Assembly (NCBI GenBank): GCA_937934635.1
Contig: CALGZD010000216.1
Location: 1 to 5,480, forward strand
Direction of reading: 5' to 3'
Length of the DNA: 5,480 nt
From: an uncultured Deinococcales bacterium
Lineage (GTDB): Bacteria; Deinococcota; Deinococci; Deinococcales; Trueperaceae
The notes under the pieces were generated by a model. The model worked only from the letters and a program-made list of their open reading frames with translations. It did no database searches and had not been told where the DNA came from. How positions within the stretch are numbered: the first letter of the stretch is position 1; each line of letters opens with the position of its first letter. Shown one piece after another: positions 1-5,256 of this stretch. The position numbers were made by a program, and so were the translations under genes.

Positions 1-285
1 TTGTGTTAGATGGCTAGCATCTTGAAGATTTTCTAGTGGACCTTCAGCATCTAAAGTTGGAGAACTTCCTCCAAAAGATACCCATGCTAAATAAGCTTTG
101 TTTGAAGCAGTTAAAAAAGGGGAGAGCTTGGTGGCTTCCTCCGCAAGGATAACAAGTACACCTGTTGCTAAAGGATCAAGTGTGCCAGCGTGACCGACTT
201 TTCTAGTTTGTAAAGCTTTTCGAGCTTTTGAAACAACGTCGTGTGAACTTAGACCAAGGGGTTTATCTACGATATATACAGGCAT
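1..285 (-). CDS. truB: tRNA pseudouridine-55 synthase TruB, N-terminal part (cut by window edge)
   Basis: TruB converts uridine 55 in the T-loop of most tRNAs to pseudouridine in the cytoplasm. Only the first 95 codons are present; the gene continues beyond base 1. The translation begins MPVYIVDKPLGLSSHDVV, the family's KPxGxxS motif, followed by GHAGTLDPLATGVL at residues 31-44. This is the active-site loop, and Asp37 is the expected catalytic aspartate. Tyr65 in the KAYLAW segment matches the family's conserved active-site tyrosine. The ATG at 285-283 is preceded by AAAGAGA (297-291) with a 5-base spacer, and it lies only 2 bases after the stop of the upstream phosphatase gene, so translational coupling is likely. 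The segment YLAWVSFG...PTLDAEGP resembles Deinococcus-type TruB from memory. The family call is very secure; the lineage hint is not. Confidence 0.96.
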   Translation of the reverse strand, partial: MPVYIVDKPLGLSSHDVVSKARKALQTRKVGHAGTLDPLATGVLVILAEEATKLSPFLTASNKAYLAWVSFGGSSPTLDAEGPLENLQDASHLTQ

Positions 286-287
286 TA

Positions 288-1136
288 TTATCTCTTTAAT
301 TCAGAAAAGTATGGCAGTAAATCATGAATGGAATCGATGACCATATCAGGTTGGACTGTACTATTCTTGAGGTCTTCTTTTTTTGCAACACCAGAGAGTA
401 CCAAGATACTCGACATGCCAGCGTTAGTTGCACCTTCGATATCTGTGTCTAGTCTGTCGCCTACGAAGGTGATTTGGGTGGGCTCGAGCCCTAACTTCCG
501 AGCTGCCTCAGTATACATTGGCAATTCAGGTTTCCCCATAAGTTTCGGCTGTATGCCTGTGGCAGTACTTACCACTGCTTGAATTGCACCAGCACCTGGC
601 AAAAATCCGTGTTCAAAAGGAAAAGATTTGTCGCCATTACTACCTATAAAGGTAGCACCATTCTGAACCAATAAAGTGGCCGTTCCAAGATCATCATAGC
701 TGAAGTGTCTATTTAAACCCATGATGACCAGTTCAGCTTTCTTTCCTTCTTTGATGTCTTGAGTTGTTAAAATCGTCATGTTTTGTCTCTTGAGAGCATC
801 GTGCAAACCATCTTCACCGATGACAAAAATAGCTGTCTCCGCAGGATAATGATTAGCAATATAGCTTCCTGTTACTTCAGCAGAACTGTTGATTTGTTCT
901 TCTGAAAGTTGAACACCAAAACCTTCAAAGCGTTTGACATAAGTTTGAACAGTCTTTGCTGAGTTGTTGGTTGCAAAAGCGTAACGGATACCGAAGCTAT
1001 CTAATGCTTTAAAAAATTCAGAAAGATTACCGATAGGACTATCGCCACGCCAGAGCACTCCATCCATATCGAAAATAAATGCTTTAGTGTCTCGGATAAT
1101 TTTTTGGATAATTTTTTGGATAGTGGTGTTTTTCAT
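288..1136 (-). CDS. HAD-superfamily class IIA phosphatase (NagD / p-nitrophenylphosphatase-like)
   Basis: A complete 282-residue cytoplasmic hydrolase of the HAD-IIA type, whose members dephosphorylate small phosphometabolites such as sugar phosphates, nucleotides or phosphoglycolate. All four HAD motifs are visible. Motif I is FDMDGVLW with nucleophile Asp23 and general acid Asp25. Motif II is ATNNS at residues 55-59. Motif III is Lys202 in GKP. Motif IV is GDRLDTD at 226-232, giving the Mg2+-binding aspartates. The roughly 140 residues between motifs II and III form the C2-type cap that fixes substrate choice, which I cannot predict. Length fits the family. It precedes truB by 2 bases and is probably in the same operon. 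The start ATG has no obvious Shine-Dalgarno within 20 bases, so a leaderless start or a slightly different start is possible. The first 14 residues before the domain contain a DNA-level tandem repeat (IIQKIIQKI). Confidence 0.92.
   Translation of the reverse strand: MKNTTIQKIIQKIIRDTKAFIFDMDGVLWRGDSPIGNLSEFFKALDSFGIRYAFATNNSAKTVQTYVKRFEGFGVQLSEEQINSSAEVTGSYIANHYPAETAIFVIGEDGLHDALKRQNMTILTTQDIKEGKKAELVIMGLNRHFSYDDLGTATLLVQNGATFIGSNGDKSFPFEHGFLPGAGAIQAVVSTATGIQPKLMGKPELPMYTEAARKLGLEPTQITFVGDRLDTDIEGATNAGMSSILVLSGVAKKEDLKNSTVQPDMVIDSIHDLLPYFSELKR
1094..1122. repeat. 12-bp tandem duplication at the 5' end of the phosphatase gene
   Basis: The 12-base unit ggataatttttt occurs twice exactly (1094-1105 and 1106-1117), followed by a partial third copy, ggata. 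It is in frame in the phosphatase gene and encodes the repeated IIQK segment just ahead of the first catalytic motif. It adds four residues to the N-terminus without disturbing the fold, consistent with replication slippage. Confidence 0.9.
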
Positions 1137-1181
1137 AAGCTATAGTTGGCTAAGAAGAGTAGCAACCAATAGCAATAAGAA

Positions 1182-1207
1182 TGACATACCTGTTCACAGG
1201 TATGTCA
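1182..1207 (-). terminator. Perfect 11-bp hairpin between the secreted-protein gene and the phosphatase gene
   Basis: The arms tgacatacctg and caggtatgtca pair perfectly around a 4-base loop. On the minus strand the hairpin lies 81 bases after the stop of the two-module secreted protein and 46 bases before the phosphatase start. It is followed by TTCTTATTGCTATT, which is T-rich but has no clean T-run. It may be a weak or leaky intrinsic terminator, or a dyad operator for the phosphatase-truB operon. The hairpin itself is certain; its role is inferred. Confidence 0.5.
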
Positions 1208-1254
1208 AGGTAATCAAGGCAGATTTAAAATGATGCTGTAAGTCTGCGGATAGG

Positions 1255-1274
1255 ACTTTCAGCAACTTTCAGCA
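1255..1274. repeat. 10-bp tandem duplication downstream of the secreted-protein gene
   Basis: actttcagca occurs twice in direct succession in the 3' untranslated region, just after the stop codon of the two-module gene. A few bases further on (1219-1226 with 1240-1247) there is an 8-bp imperfect stem with one G-T pair. No function is evident. Confidence 0.75.
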
Positions 1275-1287
1275 GTAAGGTGACTGT

Positions 1288-2163
1288 CTAGAAGCTTAAG
1301 TAGCAGAATTGGTGAGTAGAGTTACCTTCACTATACAGCGTAACACTAATAAATTCAGTGCCTGCTGGTGCTGTTAAGAAAGCTTGTTTAAACTGTGTGT
1401 CAGGATTGTTAACAAGTTCAATGTCTTGTAGGATTTTTCCAAAACCGCCAGATAATGCACTAAGTGAGATTGTTGAATAGGGTGCAGTCGAGTTTGAATT
1501 ACAACTGAGGGTATAACTCATGCCTGCACTTGCACTAAGTGTTTGGAAAACACAAGCACTTCCAAACATATTTAACTGACCACCTGAAATACCAAAGTCA
1601 TTAGCATTACCACAATTAACCCAACCTTCTTGTGTATCGAATTCTGGATTGATTAGTACGGTATTTGCTGTTGCTGGATTTGTAAGACCAGATGCCACAA
1701 GTGAACAACTTTCGTGTGTTGCCTCACCTTCGCTGTAAATTGTTGCAGCTATAAATGCTGTTCCTGGGGGTGCTACAAGGCTACTTACTTCTGGTCTTGT
1801 TACTGGACTGTCAACAAGTGTCACATCCTGAAGAATAATACCTGAAGCACTGTTTAACATGCTCAGTGCAATTGTTGAATAAGCTGTCATTGAACTTGGA
1901 TTACAAGTTAGTGTGTAGGATGCACCCTCAGTAGCAGGGACTGATTGATAGATACAAGCTGTACCTGTAATGTTGAGTGCTCCTGAGCCAATTGTGTAAG
2001 CAGAAGCGTCTCCACAGTTTAGCCAGCCGTCTTGTGAGTCAAAACTGCTGTTGGTTAGTAGCTCTTGGCTGAAACTAAAACTACTAAATAAAAATGCCGA
2101 CACTATCAAAATTACTACTTTTAATACTTTTGCTGCGTTCCCTTTATGATTTAAGTAAGTCAT
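1288..2163 (-). CDS. Secreted protein with two four-cysteine jelly-roll-like modules
   Basis: I do not recognise this 291-residue protein by name. Residues 1-33 form a Sec signal peptide: Lys12 and Lys15, then the hydrophobic run VVILIVSAFLFSSFSFS, with cleavage likely around Gln33. There is no lipobox cysteine, so a soluble exported product is expected. Two copies of one module follow, at about 34-157 and 168-291. Each opens with L-x-N-x-x-F-D then G-W-x-N-C-G, continues through G-x-A-C-x-x-Q and Y-T-L-x-C, and ends with YSEG-x3-H-x2-C. Cysteines 50, 70, 87, 153 and 184, 204, 221, 287 occupy equivalent places, suggesting two disulfides per module. The same module occurs four times in the neighbouring lipoprotein. 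The N-x-x-F-D...W opening resembles CBM4/9/22-like carbohydrate-binding domains, so glycan binding is an inference. The ATG follows AAAGGGAAA with a 7-base spacer. The stop is TAG. Confidence 0.85.
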   Translation of the reverse strand: MTYLNHKGNAAKVLKVVILIVSAFLFSSFSFSQELLTNSSFDSQDGWLNCGDASAYTIGSGALNITGTACIYQSVPATEGASYTLTCNPSSMTAYSTIALSMLNSASGIILQDVTLVDSPVTRPEVSSLVAPPGTAFIAATIYSEGEATHESCSLVASGLTNPATANTVLINPEFDTQEGWVNCGNANDFGISGGQLNMFGSACVFQTLSASAGMSYTLSCNSNSTAPYSTISLSALSGGFGKILQDIELVNNPDTQFKQAFLTAPAGTEFISVTLYSEGNSTHQFCYLSF

Positions 2164-2214
2164 AAAATTGTTTCCCTTTCGAGTTTGATTTATATTGGGA
2201 GAACGGGAGTGCTT

Positions 2215-2243
2215 TTTAGAATTTAAGATCTAATACTTTTCAA
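2215..2243 (-). promoter_or_regulatory. Candidate sigma-70-type promoter for the secreted-protein gene
   Basis: On the minus strand, TTGAAA (2243-2238) and TCTAAA (2220-2215) are separated by exactly 17 bases. They match 5 of 6 and 4 of 6 positions of the standard -35 and -10 boxes. Transcription would start near 2208, giving a leader of about 45 bases. The -10 box falls inside one arm of the inverted repeat, and the -35 box spans the junction of the tandem repeats, so a dyad-binding regulator could block it. The organism's real promoter consensus is unknown. Confidence 0.35.
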
Positions 2244-2257
2244 GATCTAATACTTTT
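2225..2257. repeat. 17-bp tandem duplication
   Basis: aagatctaatacttttc (2225-2241) is followed at once by aagatctaatactttt (2242-2257), a near-complete second copy. Both contain the palindrome AGATCT, putting two identical dyads 17 bp apart inside the larger inverted repeat and across the candidate promoter. Confidence 0.9.
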
Positions 2258-2271
2258 AAAGTCTAAAAAGC

Positions 2272-2396
2272 TGGGAGGTTGTGTAGAACGTGTCTATAGG
2301 AGGGTGTCTATAGGAGGAGGTCAGTAATCCTGCGGGATGAATGTGGAGAAAGGAGGAGGTGCAGGACGTGAAGGAAAGAGTAGAAAGAAGTTATCT
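2272..2396. other. Purine-rich intergenic block with repeated GGAGG and a 14-bp tandem repeat
   Basis: This stretch lies between the lipoprotein terminator and the promoter region of the secreted-protein gene. On the plus strand it is strongly purine-biased and carries six GGAGG motifs, including two copies of ggaggaggt (2314-2322 and 2353-2361). Within it gtgtctataggagg is exactly duplicated in tandem (2290-2303 and 2304-2317). Two overlapping plus-strand ORFs of 31 codons start at 2337 and 2341, but both run through the terminator and look like chance. I see no supported gene. It would be largely untranscribed from the minus-strand genes if the terminator works. Confidence 0.6.
2290..2317. 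repeat. 14-bp perfect tandem duplication
   Basis: gtgtctataggagg is repeated twice with no gap and no mismatch. It lies in the purine-rich block, about 47 bases upstream of the candidate -35 box of the secreted-protein gene, where two identical sites in tandem could bind a regulator. Slippage is the simpler explanation. Confidence 0.9.
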
Positions 2397-2426
2397 AAAA
2401 AAAGGGGTACGTTCAAAACGCACCCC
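2397..2426 (-). terminator. Rho-independent terminator of the lipoprotein gene
   Basis: On the minus strand, GGGGTGCGTT, a TTG loop and AACGTACCCC form a 10-bp stem with one G-T pair, followed directly by seven T residues. It begins 10 bases after the lipoprotein stop codon. The G+C-rich stem plus T-run is the classic intrinsic terminator, separating the lipoprotein gene from the secreted-protein gene transcriptionally. Confidence 0.93.
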
Positions 2427-2436
2427 CCTTAGTTGA

Positions 2437-4416
2437 TTAGTTTGTAGCAAGACTACAATCTGAAATTTGTGTTGACCCAGAGTCGTTGTACAGCGTGACA
2501 CTGACAAAACTTGCTCCTGCCATCGGTGACATCGATACTGATGATGTACCATTCATGATTGGAGTCGTGTTTTGCGTGATGATGTTGAAGTTACTATCTA
2601 ACATACTCAGTGAGATGTTTGACGTAAGTGCATCTGTCGTACCGTTACAACTTAGCGTATAGCTTGCACCTGGAACAACTGCTACAGTTTGAAATGCACA
2701 CGCAGTTCCGTTAGCATTCCAAGAACCACTACCAATACCGTAATTGCCTTGATTTGCACCTGCACATATTGTCCAGCTATCTACACTGTTAAAACTTGCG
2801 TTTTGTAACACAGTGTTGATTGGGGCTGGAGCTGGCATTGGAGCTGGTGTAGGAGCTGGAGCTGGCATTGGGGCTGGTGTAGGAGCTGGAGCTGGTGCTG
2901 GTTTTGGATCTGGGGTAGGTGCTGACGTATCAGAGCTTAGCGTACAGTCATTGATAATTGTAGAACCTGAGTCGCTGTATAGCGTGACACTTACAAAACT
3001 CGCTGCTGAGACACTAGCAAGACTTGCTGATACTGCTTTTAAATCAGCTGAATCAATAGCTGTCGTATCTTTGCTTAGAATGTTGTAGTTTGCGTCTAGC
3101 AAGCTAAGCGTGATGTTTGAAGTGATTGCATCTGACTTGGCTGTGCAACTAAGGTTGTAGCTTGCACCAGAGATTACCTCAAGTGTTTGGAAAGCACACG
3201 CTGTACCGCCAGCCACAAAGCTACCTGTACCGATACCATAGCCACTATTGTTGCCACCTACACATGTGAACCAATCATCGAAGTTGTTGAAACTTGGATT
3301 GCTTAACAAGTTACCACTTGGTGTAGGTGTAGGAATTGGTGTAGGTGTAGGAATTGGTGCTGGGGTTGGTGCTGGAGCAGGTATAGGTGCTGGACCGTGC
3401 CCTGCTACAAGTGAGCAGCTTTCATGAACAGCTGGACCTTCACTATAGATGGTAACACCAACATAGTTTGTGCCTGCTGGAGCAGTTACACTACCGCTTA
3501 CCGCAGTTTTGCTACTACCTGTTACTGGAATAACTTCTGAAACCATTGTCATGAAGTTACCGTCAAGCATGTTTAAGCTGACATTTGAATAATCAGCGCT
3601 TGATGCAGAGTCACAAGTTAAGGTGTAAGTAGTACCTGGTGTTGCTTCCACAGTTTGGAAAATACAAGCTGTACCAGAAATGTTTAAGCTACTGCCACTG
3701 ATGCCATATGCATACATGTTGCCACAGTTCGTCCAGCCAGCATTCCCATCAAAGCTAGGATTAACTAAAAGCTCATCACCTGCTGGAGGCGCTGGTGGTG
3801 CTGGTGCTGGTGCAGGCGGTGTGATTGGCTCAGGGTCAGTTGTATTGCTTAAAACACACTCGTTATGAATTGTTTCACCCTCGCTGTATAGTGTTACTGC
3901 TGCATACACTGTGTGCGCTGGCGCAGTTAGAAATGCTGATCTATCTGCTGGGTCAAAGTTATCAATAACAACAGTTTGCTCGTCGATGGTGTGGAAGTTG
4001 CTATCTAGCATGACTAGTGTAGCTTCAGAATAGTAGCCATCAGATTCAGCATTACAAGTTAATGTATAGTCATCACCTGCAATTGCTGGAATGGTTTGAT
4101 AGACACATGATGTTCCGCTCATGTGTAAACTACCACCGCTGATAATACTATTTTTTGGACTACTGCTATTACAGTTTAGCCAAGCATCAGAATCATTATT
4201 ATCAAAGTCTGAATTAATGAGTAGATTACCATCGTGGTGCAGTGTGACTAAACCAACGGCGTAGTTGATTGACAAACCAGTTGAGTAGTCAATGACGCCA
4301 TTAAATCCAGCGCTGATGGAACTTATGTTTCCACAAGCACTCAAAATAAATACCGCTAACAGCAAGGCTGGATAGCGGACGGCTTTATAAAAGCCGATTT
4401 CCCTTAAAACCTTCAT
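2437..4416 (-). CDS. Surface lipoprotein with four four-cysteine jelly-roll-like modules and Pro-rich linkers
   Basis: I do not recognise this 659-residue protein by name. It starts at the ATG 4416-4414, preceded by GGGAGGAA with the GGAGG core 6 bases away; a TTG start 57 bases further upstream lacks such a site and would bury the signal. Residues 1-28 are a lipoprotein signal: basic K2/R5/K11/R14, hydrophobic PALLLAVFI, then lipobox LSAC with lipidated Cys28. Gly at +2 would allow outer-membrane sorting if Lol rules apply. Modules lie at about 63-190, 214-338, 368-494 and 533-659, each with four equivalent cysteines (82/104/121/187, 231/251/268/334, 385/407/424/491, 551/573/590/654). Linkers at 194-213, 341-366 and 498-532 are Pro/Ala/Thr-rich and extended. 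Modules 1-2 end YSEG-x3-H-x2-C; modules 3-4 end DSGST-x-I-x-DC. The LLxNPSFD...W opening suggests a galactose-binding-like/CBM fold, so glycan binding or adhesion is inferred. No catalytic domain is visible. Confidence 0.9.
   Translation of the reverse strand: MKVLREIGFYKAVRYPALLLAVFILSACGNISSISAGFNGVIDYSTGLSINYAVGLVTLHHDGNLLINSDFDNNDSDAWLNCNSSSPKNSIISGGSLHMSGTSCVYQTIPAIAGDDYTLTCNAESDGYYSEATLVMLDSNFHTIDEQTVVIDNFDPADRSAFLTAPAHTVYAAVTLYSEGETIHNECVLSNTTDPEPITPPAPAPAPPAPPAGDELLVNPSFDGNAGWTNCGNMYAYGISGSSLNISGTACIFQTVEATPGTTYTLTCDSASSADYSNVSLNMLDGNFMTMVSEVIPVTGSSKTAVSGSVTAPAGTNYVGVTIYSEGPAVHESCSLVAGHGPAPIPAPAPTPAPIPTPTPIPTPTPSGNLLSNPSFNNFDDWFTCVGGNNSGYGIGTGSFVAGGTACAFQTLEVISGASYNLSCTAKSDAITSNITLSLLDANYNILSKDTTAIDSADLKAVSASLASVSAASFVSVTLYSDSGSTIINDCTLSSDTSAPTPDPKPAPAPAPTPAPMPAPAPTPAPMPAPAPINTVLQNASFNSVDSWTICAGANQGNYGIGSGSWNANGTACAFQTVAVVPGASYTLSCNGTTDALTSNISLSMLDSNFNIITQNTTPIMNGTSSVSMSPMAGASFVSVTLYNDSGSTQISDCSLATN
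2827..2886. repeat. 30-bp tandem repeat coding the third Pro-rich linker
   Basis: Two near-identical 30-base units encode the ten-residue unit APTPAPMPAP twice (residues 511-530 of the lipoprotein). The DNA copies differ by very few bases, so the linker probably lengthened recently by in-frame duplication. The copy number may vary between strains. Confidence 0.9.
3319..3354. repeat. 18-bp tandem repeat coding the second Pro-rich linker
   Basis: ggtgtaggtgtaggaatt is repeated twice exactly and encodes IPTPTP twice (residues 355-366 of the lipoprotein). It differs in unit and sequence from the third-linker repeat, so the two linkers expanded independently while keeping the alternating-proline pattern. 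Confidence 0.9.
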
Positions 4417-4420
4417 ACTG

Positions 4421-4428
4421 TTCCTCCC
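4421..4428 (-). promoter_or_regulatory. Strong ribosome-binding site that fixes the lipoprotein start
   Basis: GGGAGGAA on the minus strand, with its GGAGG core 6 bases before the ATG at 4416, is a near-ideal Shine-Dalgarno. It decides the start against the in-frame TTG at 4473 and puts the lipoprotein signal at the true N-terminus. Confidence 0.9.
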
Positions 4429-4520
4429 AGAACATTTAATTGTTGTAAAAAACCTTATTTGATCGACTAGCAAAAAATGTAAGTGACAAAGCTGTTGTGC
4501 CTAAACAGTTTTTCTATAAA

Positions 4521-4548
4521 TAACGATGTTATAAAAATAACGGTGTTA
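4521..4548. promoter_or_regulatory. Pair of TAAC-N3-GTTA palindromes upstream of the lipoprotein gene
   Basis: TAAC-GAT-GTTA (4521-4531) and TAAC-GGT-GTTA (4538-4548) are identical short dyads with centres exactly 17 bp apart, 105-132 bases upstream of the lipoprotein start. The minus-strand reading of the second overlaps a -35-like TTAACA. This looks like a double operator for a dimeric regulator, but no well-spaced -10 box is clear and the region is A+T-rich, so chance or a tandem duplication is possible. Confidence 0.35.
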
Positions 4549-5087
4549 ATAAAGGCCATTACCTATTTGTTTGCAGATGCTCGAAAATATTTTACAACTG
4601 TTTCCAAAGCAGACACTGTCTGAAGTAAAACGTATTCAGGGGCGTTACTTGTTAATGGCTTTATGAAAGAAATTCATTAACTCTCATATCTTGAAAGTCT
4701 TTTATTTTACTGAGTTCGTGGGTATTTCTAGACTTTTGCTCTGATGATTTGCGACTAGAGTTGTCATTTTATGCTCATCTAAAGTTTATTGAAATGAAAG
4801 GTTGAGATATACACCTTATCTATGCATTATTTAGGCAAAATTTTTGTGTAATTATTATTCTGAGTAACGTAAGGTATATTTTTGTAAAACTGTAGACGCG
4901 CAGCTTTTAGTTATAATAATAAAAGACGGTAATTTATCTCAAGGTAAAACTGCAGTTAAATATTTTGTGATTCTACACACATTTTAAAGTAATCTGTGTA
5001 AAACAATTAGATTTTATTAAGGGCAAATGCCAACTTAAAGTTTATTAATGAACAGGGATGAGCAATAAATCGAAGTTTGTCTTAGAA

Positions 5088-5115
5088 ATAATGTAATCAA
5101 CATATGCCTTGTCAA
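5088..5115 (-). promoter_or_regulatory. Promoter-like sequence with a perfect TTGACA box
   Basis: On the minus strand, TTGACA (5115-5110) is followed after 16 bases by CATTAT (5093-5088), 4 of 6 to the -10 consensus. TTGACA lies in the palindrome cttgtc-aa-gacaag (5108-5121). It points toward the lipoprotein gene but would leave a leader of over 650 bases, so it is more likely accidental or for an unrecognised short RNA. Confidence 0.2.
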
Positions 5116-5231
5116 GACAAGATGTTTTTTGTGAATACCTTGTTGGTTTGTTGCTTTGTTGCAATAGAGGTTGTTCGTTAAATGTAGTAAGAACCATCTA
5201 TCATCTGTTATCTGACATCTTGCACTTATTC

Positions 5232-5256
5232 AAAAAGCCTTATATTTAGGGCTTTT
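5232..5256 (-). terminator. Probable intrinsic terminator of the aminotransferase gene
   Basis: aaaagcct (5233-5240) pairs with gggctttt (5249-5256), with one G-T pair, around an 8-base A/T loop. On the minus strand the stem closes with TTTTT, giving a terminator about 128 bases after the aminotransferase stop. On the plus strand it is followed by cttgtata, so it could work both ways, though no plus-strand gene needs it. Confidence 0.5.

Larger units (their letters stand above)
2211..2271. repeat. Inverted repeat enclosing a tandem duplication, in the leader/promoter of the secreted-protein gene
   Basis: gctttttaga (2211-2220) and tctaaaaagc (2262-2271) are perfect 10-base inverted arms. Pairing continues inward, after one mismatch, through five more bases (tttaa with ttaaa), giving 15 of 16 pairs around a loop of about 29 bases. 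The loop holds the 17-bp tandem repeat and two AGATCT palindromes that could pair with each other. It lies 48-108 bases upstream of the secreted-protein start, where it could be an operator or a foldable leader. The structure is seen directly; the regulatory role is inferred. Confidence 0.7.

Noticed and set aside
328..582. 84-codon plus-strand ORF
   Set aside because: It lies fully inside the phosphatase gene, whose four HAD motifs read on the other strand, and its translation shows no domain.
2337..2433. Two overlapping 31-codon plus-strand ORFs
   Set aside because: Both run through the minus-strand terminator and reflect the purine-rich block. The nearest GGAGG motifs are too far from the start codons.
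2813..3088. Plus-strand Gly/Ala-rich ORF of 91 codons
   Set aside because: It is the antisense reading of the Pro-rich linker of the lipoprotein; the Gly-Ala-Val repetition comes from complementing Pro/Ala/Thr codons.
2821..3354. Linker repeats considered as a CRISPR array or minisatellite element
   Set aside because: The repeats are in-frame Pro-rich codons inside a gene, with no unique spacers of constant length.
3680..3868. Plus-strand ORF of 62 codons
   Set aside because: Antisense shadow of lipoprotein module 2 and the first linker, with no ribosome-binding site or recognisable motif.
4386..4400. Small hairpin ggcttt-ata-aaagcc
   Set aside because: It lies inside the lipoprotein signal-peptide coding region and has no T-run, so it is not a terminator.
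4417..4473. 19-residue N-terminal extension of the lipoprotein from a TTG start at 4473
   Set aside because: It would place 19 extra residues before a good lipoprotein signal, and the strong Shine-Dalgarno lies inside it, just ahead of the ATG at 4416.
5045..5197. 50-codon minus-strand ORF
   Set aside because: No ribosome-binding site, low-complexity A+T-rich content and no recognisable motif; it fits chance in an intergenic region.
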